NCBI GenBank assembly: GCA_947304245.1
Contig: CAMZAK010000010.1
Coordinates: 1-32,086 of the forward strand
From: an uncultured Clostridia bacterium
GTDB lineage: Bacteria > Bacillota > Clostridia > Oscillospirales > Ruminococcaceae
Reading direction: 5' to 3'
DNA: 32,086 nt
This document shows, piece by piece, positions 8,179 to 16,382 of the stretch (position 1 is its first letter; the number at the start of each line of letters is the position of its first letter). The notes beneath the pieces are model-generated. The model was not told the DNA's origin, did not search any database, and worked only from the letters and a program-made list of their open reading frames with translations. The position numbers and the translations under genes were made by a program.

Positions 8179-9357
8179 TTATTTAGCCCCCATACTAATG
8201 ATTATTGAAGTTGTAGAAATAATTAAAACAGCATAGCAAATTAAAAATGCAAGTAAAATTATAAGACAATCTTTAATTGCTGCTAGTGCTTTTGGAAGGG
8301 TGTTAATTTTTAAAGCAGTTGAAATTTCTTGTGCAAATGCAGTGAAGAGAATGAAAAAACCTACCGTTAAGATTGGTGGTAAAAGTGTTATTAGGCAAAC
8401 TATTATTCCAAATCCGCCAACTGCAGATTTTATTATGTTTAAACCACTAAAAATTGAAGATATTGCGTCTCCTAAAGAGCTCCCAATTATTGGGATAAAA
8501 CTTCCAGATAAAAACTTTGCAGTTTTAATTCCCATAGTGTCTGCGCTGGAAGCTAAACTGCTTTGTATTGTAAAAATCCCAACGAAAATTGTAACCAGTA
8601 AAGATAATGCAAAAATAATGACCTTTTTAACCGATGATGTTAAACCCGAAATATTAAAACCTTCATTAATGCTGCTACTAATTGAAAGAGCTAAAAAAGA
8701 ACCGGTTACCGGTAATAGCAAATCTTTTGTTATTAATGAAATTATTTGAGATATTATAAATAGTGTTGAGTTGTAGGCAACAGAGCTTGCAACTCCTTTT
8801 GAAATTGCTATAATGCCTGCAAAAACTGGAATAAAACATAACATGAAATTGCTAAAACCATTTATTGTTTTTGAAATGTTTACTATGCAGTTAATGATTG
8901 GTGAAATAACAATTCCACAACCACAAAGAACAATTAAAACTCCTATTGCATTATCTAAATTATTAGAAAAATTACCTGTTTTAAAGCTATTAAAAAGTGC
9001 GCATAACATTATAATTACAATGCAGTTTACGAACATAGCTATGGGGGTTTTAATTATTTTTAATGTTTTTGAAAATATGTGAGATAAAAGTTTAAATATG
9101 TTAAAATTTTGAATGTTTTGTGGATTTTTTAAATTTAATCCTAGTTCATCTAAATCTTTTTTTGTTTCATTTGGCAGGTTTTCTTCTAGTTCTTTTAAAT
9201 TGTTTTCGTCATATTGTTCATTAATTATTTCATCGTAAATTTTTTTTTGTTCCATTGCTGAACACGAGGAATTAAAGTTTGTTAATGTAATAATTAATAA
9301 AACCAAACATAAAAACAGAGTTTTAATTTTTTTAAATTTATGAATATAATTTTTCAT
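8179..9357 (-). CDS. spoIIIAE: Stage III sporulation protein AE, polytopic membrane component
   Basis: The 392-residue protein starts with a basic, signal-like segment (hydrophobic about 13-27, then SSCSA). Six to eight further hydrophobic helices follow, separated by short loops, for example around VNCIVIIMLCALF and VGIFTIQSSLA. The conserved central GSFIPIIGSSLGDAI region typifies SpoIIIAE. It is the largest membrane component of the SpoIIIA complex and resembles a transporter or export-apparatus protein in function (inference from the family). I start at the ATG at 9357, where GGAG lies six bases upstream. The ATG at 9381 would add eight residues and has no binding site. Confidence 0.93.
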   Translation of the reverse strand: MKNYIHKFKKIKTLFLCLVLLIITLTNFNSSCSAMEQKKIYDEIINEQYDENNLKELEENLPNETKKDLDELGLNLKNPQNIQNFNIFKLLSHIFSKTLKIIKTPIAMFVNCIVIIMLCALFNSFKTGNFSNNLDNAIGVLIVLCGCGIVISPIINCIVNISKTINGFSNFMLCFIPVFAGIIAISKGVASSVAYNSTLFIISQIISLITKDLLLPVTGSFLALSISSSINEGFNISGLTSSVKKVIIFALSLLVTIFVGIFTIQSSLASSADTMGIKTAKFLSGSFIPIIGSSLGDAISSIFSGLNIIKSAVGGFGIIVCLITLLPPILTVGFFILFTAFAQEISTALKINTLPKALAAIKDCLIILLAFLICYAVLIISTTSIIISMGAK

Positions 9358-9384
9358 TTTAAACTCCATCTTTTTTAACATTAT

Positions 9385-9774
9385 TTATTTTAAATAAATT
9401 AACTTTTCAAGAATTTTAATTAAATCTTCAAACATGGGAAGGCTAAGTAAAATTATTGAAATTTTTCCTGCAAGATCAACTTTACTAGAAATTGAAGAAA
9501 AGCCGCAGTCTTTGCATGTTTCAGATGCAATTTGTGTTATGTAACAAATCCCTAGAGCTTTTAAAATTGTTACTATGTATACATTATTTAAATTAAAGCT
9601 ATTAACGCATTTCTTTATTGTGTTTAAAATTGGAGAAAAATTTGAAAAAACAATTAAAAGAATAAGAACAGATGAAATTAAAGAAATTAACAATGAAAAT
9701 TCAGGATTTGTTTTTTTTAAAATAACACAAATAGAGACTGCTAAAAGAGATATTCCAAATATTGAAAATATCAT
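9385..9774 (-). CDS. spoIIIAD: Stage III sporulation protein AD
   Basis: The 129-residue protein has four hydrophobic stretches (about 2-17, 28-46, 67-83, 103-121). It carries the family phrase YITQIASETCKDCGFSSISSK and ends in a hydrophobic, acidic helix. SpoIIIAD and SpoIIIAC are small membrane proteins at the base of the SpoIIIA channel and resemble export-apparatus subunits. The ATG begins three bases after the spoIIIAC stop. No purine-rich binding site is seen before it, so it is probably translated by reinitiation after spoIIIAC. Confidence 0.92.
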   Translation of the reverse strand: MIFSIFGISLLAVSICVILKKTNPEFSLLISLISSVLILLIVFSNFSPILNTIKKCVNSFNLNNVYIVTILKALGICYITQIASETCKDCGFSSISSKVDLAGKISIILLSLPMFEDLIKILEKLIYLK

Positions 9775-9777
9775 GTT

Positions 9778-9975
9778 TTAATATAGGTTAAATAAATTTT
9801 TAATTGTTTCAAAAAGTTTATTTATTTGTGTTATTATAATTAAGAGAACAACAATTAAACCTGCTAAAGAAGTAAGCATAGCTTGTTCTTCTTTTCCAAA
9901 TCTTATTAAAACCTGATTTATTACGGCAACAATTATTCCTATTGCTGCTATTTTAAAAATTAAATCCACTTCCAT
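9778..9975 (-). CDS. spoIIIAC: Stage III sporulation protein AC
   Basis: The 65-residue protein has two transmembrane helices (about 5-22 and 32-50) joined by a short loop containing RFGKEEQAML, the typical AC hairpin. It is a small membrane subunit of the SpoIIIA complex. AAGGTGA lies about seven bases before the ATG. Size matches the family (about 65-68). Confidence 0.94.
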   Translation of the reverse strand: MEVDLIFKIAAIGIIVAVINQVLIRFGKEEQAMLTSLAGLIVVLLIIITQINKLFETIKNLFNLY

Positions 9976-10001
9976 TTCAATTCACCTTTTTTATTAATTT
10001 T

Positions 10002-10502
10002 TTAAATAAATATTACGAATATTGCAATTCCTAGTAAAATTCCTAAAGATCTTGAAATTTTACCTTTTGAATCATAAATTTTTTTTGCTGATTTTAAACT
10101 TTCTTCAAATCTTTTTTTTGCTTGCTTTAATGCTAAAATTTGGCCTTCTGAATCTGTTGAACCTAAGATGTTTGCTAATGCTTTTAATTTGTTTAAGTCA
10201 TCTTTTTTAAGGGAACATTCCCAGTTATTAATAGATTCTTCAAAAGCTATTGGGAAAGGTTTTAACCTGCAGTTTTTTTTAAAATATTGTAAAAATTCTA
10301 AGCAGCTAAAATTTTCTTCTAAACTTAAATTTTTAAAAATCTTATATGTATTCGTTTTTGTAAATCTAATTTCTGTTATTATTCTATTTATTAGTTCAAT
10401 TATTTTTTCAATTTTAATTTGATTTTGCTTTAAATTTTTAGATTTTAATAAACCAAACAGTATTGGACAAATAGCTAAAAATGATGTTCCTAAAATTTTC
10501 AA
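10002..10502 (-). CDS. spoIIIAB: Stage III sporulation protein AB
   Basis: The 166-residue protein belongs to the SpoIIIAB family, distantly related to type II secretion GspF. It has an N-terminal hydrophobic start, a helical middle with IIELINRIITEIRFTKTN, and the C-terminal ALKQAKKRFEESLKSAKKIY followed by a hydrophobic tail (about 150-166). In the complex it is thought to link the SpoIIIAA ATPase to the membrane parts. The start is TTG, preceded by AGGTG at seven bases. It overlaps the spoIIIAA stop by four bases (TTGA), so the two are translationally coupled. Confidence 0.92.
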   Translation of the reverse strand: MKILGTSFLAICPILFGLLKSKNLKQNQIKIEKIIELINRIITEIRFTKTNTYKIFKNLSLEENFSCLEFLQYFKKNCRLKPFPIAFEESINNWECSLKKDDLNKLKALANILGSTDSEGQILALKQAKKRFEESLKSAKKIYDSKGKISRSLGILLGIAIFVIFI

Positions 10503-11377
10503 ATTAAATCACCTACTTTAACAATAGAATTTATTTTGCATGGTGAATTTTTTCCTTGTAACATTAAAATTTTTGAAAAGGCTGAAGTTTTTAAAATTTT
10601 TCTAATCATTTTTCTTTTTAAAAATTCTTTTAAATTATCTCCATGTGCTGTAGCAATTAATTTAACGCCAGCACCAACGCAAGTTTTTATTGCATTAAAA
10701 TCTTCTTCATCACTTATTTCGTCGCATATAATAAATTCTGGGTTCATTGTTCTAATTGCAAAAATTATGCCATCCTTTCTGTTAAAAAAACTAAAAACAT
10801 CAGCATTGCCTACGTCATTTTGTGGAACTCCTTCGTGTAATGCTGCAATTTCTCCTCTGCTGTCTATTATGGAAACAGCTCTATTTTCTAAATTTTTTGC
10901 AATATCTTTTAGCATTGTAGTTTTTCCGCTTGCTGGAGGGCCAACAATTAAAAGTTTCTCAAAGTTTTCTTTAAAATCTGTAATAATGGGAGTGGCAACA
11001 CCAAAAACTTGTCTTGCAATTCTTAAGTTAATGGAGCTTATGTTCTTAATTGTTACTAATTTGTTGTTTTCATAAACTGCAGTTCCACAAATTCCAGCTC
11101 TATGGCCTCCTTTTAGTGTTATAAAACCTTTTTTAATTTCCTCTGTGTGTGAATGAACAGAATAGTTGCAAATTGCTTTAAAAATTTCTTCAATTTCTTC
11201 TGTTGTTAAAATTTTATTTAAATAAAAAATTTCATTATTATGATTAATATTAATTTTTTTTCCAATTCTTAATTTAATCTCTCTTGCATTTTGTTTAACG
11301 TATTTTGGTGTTAATTTTAATATGTTATAAATTTGTTCTGGTAGATTTTTTATTATGCTTTCAAATTCAACTTCCAT
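10499..11377 (-). CDS. spoIIIAA: Stage III sporulation protein AA, ATPase
   Basis: The 292-residue cytoplasmic ATPase is related to secretion ATPases and powers or gates the SpoIIIA channel. It shows Walker A GPPASGKT at 146-153, an IDSRGEIA segment near 171-178, Walker B FIICDE at 215-220, and the AHGDN element near 244-248. It is the first gene of the eight-gene operon. I chose the ATG at 11377 because AGAGGTG precedes it by about nine bases. The GTG at 11389 would add four residues but has no binding site. A candidate sigma-E promoter is at 11411-11439, which would fit mother-cell expression. Confidence 0.95.
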   Translation of the reverse strand: MEVEFESIIKNLPEQIYNILKLTPKYVKQNAREIKLRIGKKININHNNEIFYLNKILTTEEIEEIFKAICNYSVHSHTEEIKKGFITLKGGHRAGICGTAVYENNKLVTIKNISSINLRIARQVFGVATPIITDFKENFEKLLIVGPPASGKTTMLKDIAKNLENRAVSIIDSRGEIAALHEGVPQNDVGNADVFSFFNRKDGIIFAIRTMNPEFIICDEISDEEDFNAIKTCVGAGVKLIATAHGDNLKEFLKRKMIRKILKTSAFSKILMLQGKNSPCKINSIVKVGDLI

Positions 11378-11410
11378 TAATTTTTTCACCTCTTTTTAAA
11401 TTCTTTTTAA

Positions 11411-11439
11411 AATTTATGTTGGTTGTCCTTATGCTATTC
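11411..11439 (-). promoter_or_regulatory. Candidate sigma-E promoter of the spoIIIA operon
   Basis: On the minus strand GAATAGC (11439-11433) is followed after 14 bases by CATAAATT (11418-11411). The Bacillus sigma-E consensus is about KMATATT, 14 bases, CATACAHT. The -10 matches seven of eight positions and the -35 five of seven. It lies 34 bases before the spoIIIAA ATG. Confidence 0.5.
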
Positions 11440-11497
11440 CAAAAATTTTAAAATTTTAAAATATGTGCTTGAAAAATAAAGATAGATAGTTATTTGG

Positions 11498-11526
11498 TTT
11501 ACAAATTTTTATTTTTGTGTTATCAT
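11498..11526 (+). promoter_or_regulatory. Promoter of lepB-rbgA-rnhB
   Basis: A -35 TTTACA at 11498-11503 and a -10 TATCAT at 11521-11526 are 17 bases apart, with TGT as an extended -10. The predicted start near 11533 leaves a leader of about 37 bases. Confidence 0.6.
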
Positions 11527-11569
11527 ATCAACCGTTTAGTTAAAAGTTTTAGATTGGATGGTTTAAAAA

Positions 11570-12175
11570 ATGGAAAATTTTAATGTTAATGAAAAAGAAA
11601 ATGTTTTTTTATGTGAAGATGAAAATGAAATAAATAAGGTTGTTTTTTCTGTTTTTAATATTTTAGAGCTTTTATTGCAAGCTTTCATTATAGTTATGAT
11701 AATACCTACATTATTTTTAAGGTCTTTAACAGTTTCGGGAGATTCTATGCAAAACACATTAAAAGATAAAGATAACATAATTTTTGTTAGCAATATTTTA
11801 AGAAAACCAAAAGTTAAAGATATTGTATATTTAAATACTTATGATATTTTTAAACAAATAATTGTTAAAAGAATTATTGCGGTTGGAGGCCAAACAATTG
11901 ACATTAAAAAAAATGGAGAATTTTGTGATGTTTATGTTGACGGAAAAAAACTAAATGAAGAATATATAAAAGAAAAAATTAGTGCAGACAAAATTGGGAG
12001 TTTGCAATATCCATTAACAATTCCTGAAGGGTATGTTTTTGTTATGGGAGATAATAGAAATAATTCGGCAGATAGCCGTGAAATTGGATGTATTAATATA
12101 GAAAAAATAATGGGTATTGCTTTTTTTAGATGGGCTCCTTTTACACAACAAAAACTTCTTTTGAACTTTTTTTGA
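11570..12175 (+). CDS. lepB: Signal peptidase I
   Basis: The 201-residue type I signal peptidase removes signal peptides outside the membrane. One transmembrane segment lies at about 33-50. The catalytic serine is Ser59 in SGDSM, the general-base lysine is Lys100 in VKRIIAVGG, and the conserved MGDNRNNSADSR box lies at 159-170. A 25-residue acidic cytoplasmic extension precedes the membrane helix. The ATG follows GGATGG at eight bases, a moderate site. It sits first in a run with rbgA and rnhB, a common Firmicute order (sip, rbgA, rnhB). Confidence 0.94.
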   Translation: MENFNVNEKENVFLCEDENEINKVVFSVFNILELLLQAFIIVMIIPTLFLRSLTVSGDSMQNTLKDKDNIIFVSNILRKPKVKDIVYLNTYDIFKQIIVKRIIAVGGQTIDIKKNGEFCDVYVDGKKLNEEYIKEKISADKIGSLQYPLTIPEGYVFVMGDNRNNSADSREIGCINIEKIMGIAFFRWAPFTQQKLLLNFF

Positions 12176-12212
12176 ATTAAAAAAATTTGAAATTAAGTAA
12201 GAGTAAAATTTT

Positions 12213-13079
12213 ATGGAAAATGAAAAAATAAAAATGACGGAAAGAAAAAGTTGGTTTCCTGGCCATATGAAAAAAGCAGGGTTTTTAATTAAAGAAAATT
12301 TGAAAAATGTGGATTTGGTTTATGAATTAATAGATTCTAGAGCGCCGGTTGCAACAAGAAATAGTTCAATTTTAAGGATTCTTAAAAACAAATTAAGATT
12401 GGTTGTTTTAGGAAAAAAAGATTTAGCAGATGATTTTATTACAAAATCTTGGGTTAAAAAAATTAAAGCAGAAGAAAAAATTTTTGCAGTTGCTGTTAAT
12501 TGTAAAGAATTTAAACAAACAAAAGAAATAATTAAAATTTCAAAACAAATTATTAAAGAGCATCAGGAGAAGATAGGTAAAAAAAACATAATTAAAAACA
12601 AATTTAGAGCAATGGTTGTTGGGGTGCCTAATGTTGGAAAGTCTACTTTAATTAACAGCTTAGCTAGAAAAAAGAAAGCAAAAACGGGAAATTTTCCTGG
12701 AGTTACTTTAAAAGAGCAATGGGTTTTAATTGGAGAAAATATTAGTTTATTAGACATGCCTGGAAAACTAAACTTTGAAAATGTTGAAGAAAACGAATTT
12801 TTTTTAGAGTTAATTGGAGCAATTAAAAATGGAGAATTCGATGAAGAAGAGGTTGCTTGTTTTTTGTTAGATTTTTTAAAAGAAAATAAGAAAGAAGTTT
12901 TAAAAAAAATTTTTAATTGCAATATTAATATTCCATCACATTTTTTATTAGAAGAATATGCTAAAAAAAAGTTTATGTTTTTAAAAAATGCAGAAGTAGA
13001 CATTAAAAGAGCTTCTGAATTTTTAATTAAAGAATTTAGAGAAGCAAAAATAGGAAAAATTAGTTTGCAAAAACCATAG
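12213..13079 (+). CDS. rbgA: Ribosome biogenesis GTPase RbgA (YlqF)
   Basis: The 288-residue circularly permuted GTPase acts late in 50S subunit assembly. Its signature SWFPGHMKKA lies at 13-22. G motifs appear in permuted order: G4-like GKKDL at 67-71, G1 GVPNVGKST at 137-145, G2 GVT at 163-165 and G3 DMPG at 181-184 (most homologues have DTPG). A helical C-terminal domain follows. The ribosome binding site at the ATG (AAGAG about ten bases upstream) is weak. An ATG at 12234 would give a start closer to the usual short N-terminus, so the exact start is open. Confidence 0.93.
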   Translation: MENEKIKMTERKSWFPGHMKKAGFLIKENLKNVDLVYELIDSRAPVATRNSSILRILKNKLRLVVLGKKDLADDFITKSWVKKIKAEEKIFAVAVNCKEFKQTKEIIKISKQIIKEHQEKIGKKNIIKNKFRAMVVGVPNVGKSTLINSLARKKKAKTGNFPGVTLKEQWVLIGENISLLDMPGKLNFENVEENEFFLELIGAIKNGEFDEEEVACFLLDFLKENKKEVLKKIFNCNINIPSHFLLEEYAKKKFMFLKNAEVDIKRASEFLIKEFREAKIGKISLQKP

Positions 13080-13096
13080 AAAAGTAGGAGACTTTA

Positions 13097-14086
13097 GTGG
13101 AACTTTTTAAATTTGATGAAAATTTTAAAGAAGAACTTTTATGTGGGGTAGATGAAGCGGGAAGAGGAGCTTTAGCAGGGCCTGTTGTTGCCGCAGCCGT
13201 TATTTTAAAAAAAGAGGCTAGAGATGTTATTTTAAATGTTAACGACAGCAAAAAATTCACAGAAGAAAAAAGAAAGCAGTTATATGAAAAAATTTTAACG
13301 GTTGCGAAAGATTACGCAGTTGGAGTTGTGAGTGCTAACGAGATTGATGAAATAAACATTTTAAATGCCACGATGAAGGCAATGAAAAAAGCAGTTGAAA
13401 ATTTAAAATTAAAACCTAGTTTTATTATTTTTGACGGGAACAAAAAACCAGAAGTTTTAATAAGAAGTAGATGTGTTGTTAAAGGAGATTGTAAAAGTGC
13501 TTGTGTTGCTGCAGCTTCAATTATTGCGAAAGTTTTTAGAGATAAACTAATGAAAAAATTAGATGAAAAATATTCTGATTATTTTTTTAAGAATAATAAA
13601 GGTTATGGCACCAAAAAACATTATGAGAGCATCTTAAAATTTGGGATAACTTTACAGCACAGAAAAACTTTTTTGAAAAATCTTAAGGAAAAAAAGTTTA
13701 AAATTCAAAACATATCTGGTAAAATTGGAGAAAAGATTTGTTATGCTTTTCTTGTTAAAAATGGGTTTAATGTAATTTGTAAAAATTATAGATCTCGTTA
13801 TGGAGAAATAGATTTAATTGCTATTAAAGAAGATTTTATTTATTTTGTTGAGGTTAAATTAAGAAAAGAAGATTGCGGATATTCTCCAGGTGAAGCTGTT
13901 GATTTTAAAAAGCAGAAAAAAATCGTTAAAACAGCAATTTATTTTAATAAAAATCATCCTAATAAATTTCAACCCAAATTTGTTGTTATGGAAGTTTTAA
14001 GAAAGAAAACAGGAGAATTTAAGGTTGAATTTTTAAATGATGCTTTTTTTGTTTTAGATGAATATGAACTTTTTAAGAATGATTAA
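13097..14086 (+). CDS. rnhB: RNase HII fused to a YraN (UPF0102) nuclease-fold domain
   Basis: One 329-residue frame holds two proteins usually encoded separately. Residues 1-195 form a complete RNase HII, which cuts RNA or single ribonucleotides in DNA. It shows DEAGRG at 19-24, FDG at 112-114, GDCKSACVAAASIIAKV with Asp131, and the C-terminal GYGTKKH and HRKTF elements. Residues about 205-325 form a YraN domain with the restriction-endonuclease-like core GEIDLIA (Glu237, Asp239) and VEVK (Glu252, Lys254), then a Gln/Lys helix. No stop or start lies between them. The start is GTG with TAGGAG six bases upstream. In many bacteria yraN lies next to rnhB, so fusion of neighbours is the simplest origin. 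Confidence 0.93.
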   Translation: MELFKFDENFKEELLCGVDEAGRGALAGPVVAAAVILKKEARDVILNVNDSKKFTEEKRKQLYEKILTVAKDYAVGVVSANEIDEINILNATMKAMKKAVENLKLKPSFIIFDGNKKPEVLIRSRCVVKGDCKSACVAAASIIAKVFRDKLMKKLDEKYSDYFFKNNKGYGTKKHYESILKFGITLQHRKTFLKNLKEKKFKIQNISGKIGEKICYAFLVKNGFNVICKNYRSRYGEIDLIAIKEDFIYFVEVKLRKEDCGYSPGEAVDFKKQKKIVKTAIYFNKNHPNKFQPKFVVMEVLRKKTGEFKVEFLNDAFFVLDEYELFKND

Positions 14087-14123
14087 AATTAATAAATAAT
14101 TGTAAAAATAAAAAGAGGTTAAT

Positions 14124-14801
14124 ATGAGTTTGTTTGCAATTGCAGATTTACACCTTTCTTTTGGAGTTGAAAAGCCTATGGATATTTTTAATGGCTGGGA
14201 AGGTTACGTTGAAAAAATTGAACAAAATTGGAGAGAGGTTGTAAAAGAAGACGATGTTGTTGTGGTAGCAGGGGATATTTCATGGGGGATGAACCTAAAA
14301 GAAGCATTTTTAGATTTTAAATTTTTAAACGAACTTCCAGGCAAGAAGATTTTAATTAAAGGAAACCACGACTATTATTTTACAACTAAGGGGAAAATGG
14401 ATAAGTTTTTTTTAGAAAATGGTTTTAATAGTTTAAATTTTTTATTTAATAATTCCTATGAATATGAAGATTATTCAATTTGTGGAACTAGAGGTTGGGT
14501 TAATGTTTGTAACGAAGCTGAAGATGTTAAAATTTTAAAAAGAGAAGCTAATAGGTTAGAGCTGTCTTTAAAAACAGCAATGAAAACTCCAATTGTGTTT
14601 ATTCACTACCCTCCAATTTTTAATAATGTAAAATCTGAAGAAATTTTAGAAGTATTAAATAAAAATAATGTTAAGGTTGTTTATTATGGGCATTTACATG
14701 GAAAGTCTTGTGATTATGCTGTGAAAGGTGTTGTTGATGGAATAAAATATGAATTTATTTCTAGTGATTATTTAAATTTTAAATTATTAAAAGTTTTATA
14801 A
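14124..14801 (+). CDS. Calcineurin-type metallophosphoesterase
   Basis: The 225-residue cytoplasmic protein carries all the metal-binding motifs of the superfamily in order: ADLHL (Asp8, His10), GDISW (Asp51), GNHD (Asn81, His82), His161 in FIHYPP and GHLHG (His190, His192). The substrate is unknown; relatives act on phosphodiesters or nucleotides. AGAGG lies about eight bases before the ATG, and the gene follows rnhB by 37 bases, so it is probably the last gene of that transcript. No terminator was seen before the tig promoter. Confidence 0.88.
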   Translation: MSLFAIADLHLSFGVEKPMDIFNGWEGYVEKIEQNWREVVKEDDVVVVAGDISWGMNLKEAFLDFKFLNELPGKKILIKGNHDYYFTTKGKMDKFFLENGFNSLNFLFNNSYEYEDYSICGTRGWVNVCNEAEDVKILKREANRLELSLKTAMKTPIVFIHYPPIFNNVKSEEILEVLNKNNVKVVYYGHLHGKSCDYAVKGVVDGIKYEFISSDYLNFKLLKVL

Positions 14802-14820
14802 AATTTAAAATAAATTTTGT

Positions 14821-14848
14821 TTAACAATTTAAAAATTTATGTTATAAT
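14821..14848 (+). promoter_or_regulatory. Promoter of tig-clpP-clpX
   Basis: A -35 TTAACA at 14821-14826 and a -10 TATAAT at 14843-14848 are 16 bases apart, with TGT as an extended -10. Transcription would begin near 14855, upstream of GGAGG at 14870-14874. Confidence 0.65.
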
Positions 14849-14884
14849 GAAACTTGTTTGAAAATAAACGGAGGAAAAAAATTT

Positions 14885-16360
14885 ATGGTTTTAAAAAAAA
14901 ATGAAAATATTGGAGTTAATTTAAATAAGTTAGAAATTTTTGTTGACGCTAAAACTTTTAGCGAAGCAGTTAACAATGCTTACAAAAGAGAGGTTAAAAA
15001 AATAAGAATTCCAGGGTTTAGATTGGGAAAAGCACCAAGAAAAGTTATAGAAAAACTGTATGGTAAAGATGTTTTTTTTCAGGATGCAATAAATTTAGTT
15101 TATAGAAAAGCTTTAGACGAAGCAATTAAAGAATCTAAATTAGATGTTGTTTCGGTTGAAAAATTTAATGTTTTATATGCAGACATTGAAAAAGGTTTTT
15201 GCTTTGCTGTGAATTGTGTTTTAAAACCTAAAGTTGAAGTTAAAGATTACAAAGGAATTAAAATTACTGCTAACAAAGTAAAAGTAACCGAAAAAGATGT
15301 TGAAGAGAGAATTAAACTTTTAAAAGAAAGAGTTGCAAGAATTAGCGTAGTTGAAGAAAAAAGGGCAGCAAAAAAAGGAGATCTAGCAGTAATAGATTTT
15401 ATGGGTTTTGTTGAAGGAATTTCTTTTAAAGGAGGAACAGCAAAAAATTATAATTTAAAGCTGGGTTCAAATCAGTTTATTAAAGGATTTGAAGAGCAAA
15501 TTATTGGGCATAAAGCAGGGGAAGAATTTGAAGTTAAAATTAATTTTCCAAAAAATTATCATGCAGAGAATTTGCAGGGTAAAGAAGCGATTTTTAAATG
15601 TAAATTAAATGAAATTAAAGAAATTGTTTTACCTAAAGAAGATGATGAATTTGCAAAGGACGTTAGTGAATTTAATTCTTTAAAAGAATTAAAAGAAAAC
15701 ATTAAAAAACAAATTGAAAAAACAAGAGAAGAAATTGAAGATAATGAAATTAAAAATAAGATATTGTATGAATTAACAGAAAGAGTTTCTGGAGAAATTC
15801 CAGAAGTTATGTTTAAAAATAAATATGAAGAGTTATTAGGCGAATTCAAACATAATATAAATAGACAAGGAATTAATTTTGAAAATTATTTAAGTGGAAT
15901 GGAAGAAAATTTTAAAAAAAATTTAATGAGTAAGGCAATTTTAACTGTAAAATCTGATTTGGCACTTGAAGAAATTGCAAGAGTTGAAAAGTTAGATGTT
16001 AGTGAAAAAGAAATAAAAGAGGAGCTTGAAAAATTTTCAAAACAATATAAAATAAAATACGAAGATATTAAGAATATGTTTCCTGTTGAAATTTTAAAAT
16101 CCGATTTATTAAACAGAAAAGCTTTGCAGTTTGTTAAAGATAATGCTAAAATAACCGAAAGTAGTGCTAAAGAAAAAACTAAAGATGTAAGTGGTAAAAA
16201 GGAAAGTAGTAAAGAAAAAGTTTCTAAAAGTAAAGAGACAAAAAAAACGTCTACTAAAAAGGTTGATTCAAAAAAAGCCGATGTTAAAAAAAGTGTTGCT
16301 AGCAGTAAAACTAGTAAAACAACAAAAAAAACTGTTAATAAAAAACAGTCTAAAAAATAA
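14885..16360 (+). CDS. tig: Trigger factor with a lysine-rich C-terminal tail
   Basis: The 491-residue ribosome-associated chaperone has the ribosome-binding signature GFRLGKAP at 44-51. A PPIase (FKBP-like) domain at about 155-245 ([14 protein letters not shown] near 165-178) and a helical C-terminal chaperone domain to about 424 follow. Residues 425-491 form a tail made almost entirely of Lys, Ser, Thr, Val and Asp that usual trigger factors (about 430 residues) lack. The tail is in frame and ends 22 bases before clpP. I start at the ATG at 14885 with GGAGG ten bases upstream. The TTG at 14858 lies at the predicted transcription start and has no binding site. Confidence 0.95.
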   Translation: MVLKKNENIGVNLNKLEIFVDAKTFSEAVNNAYKREVKKIRIPGFRLGKAPRKVIEKLYGKDVFFQDAINLVYRKALDEAIKESKLDVVSVEKFNVLYADIEKGFCFAVNCVLKPKVEVKDYKGIKITANKVKVTEKDVEERIKLLKERVARISVVEEKRAAKKGDLAVIDFMGFVEGISFKGGTAKNYNLKLGSNQFIKGFEEQIIGHKAGEEFEVKINFPKNYHAENLQGKEAIFKCKLNEIKEIVLPKEDDEFAKDVSEFNSLKELKENIKKQIEKTREEIEDNEIKNKILYELTERVSGEIPEVMFKNKYEELLGEFKHNINRQGINFENYLSGMEENFKKNLMSKAILTVKSDLALEEIARVEKLDVSEKEIKEELEKFSKQYKIKYEDIKNMFPVEILKSDLLNRKALQFVKDNAKITESSAKEKTKDVSGKKESSKEKVSKSKETKKTSTKKVDSKKADVKKSVASSKTSKTTKKTVNKKQSKK

Positions 16361-16382
16361 ACCAAATTGGAGGGTTGTTATT

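Noticed and set aside
10536..11075. Long plus-strand frame of 179 codons
   Set aside because: It is antisense to spoIIIAA, has no ribosome binding site and no recognisable domain; it arises from the codon bias of the real gene.
15886..16365. Hydrophobic minus-strand frame opposite the tig tail
   Set aside because: Leu/Phe/Ser runs simply reflect the complement of Lys-rich codons; there is no ribosome binding site.
16191..16382. N-terminal extension of ClpP
   Set aside because: It overlaps the A-rich tail of tig in another frame. The ATG at 16383 has a perfect binding site and gives standard ClpP length.
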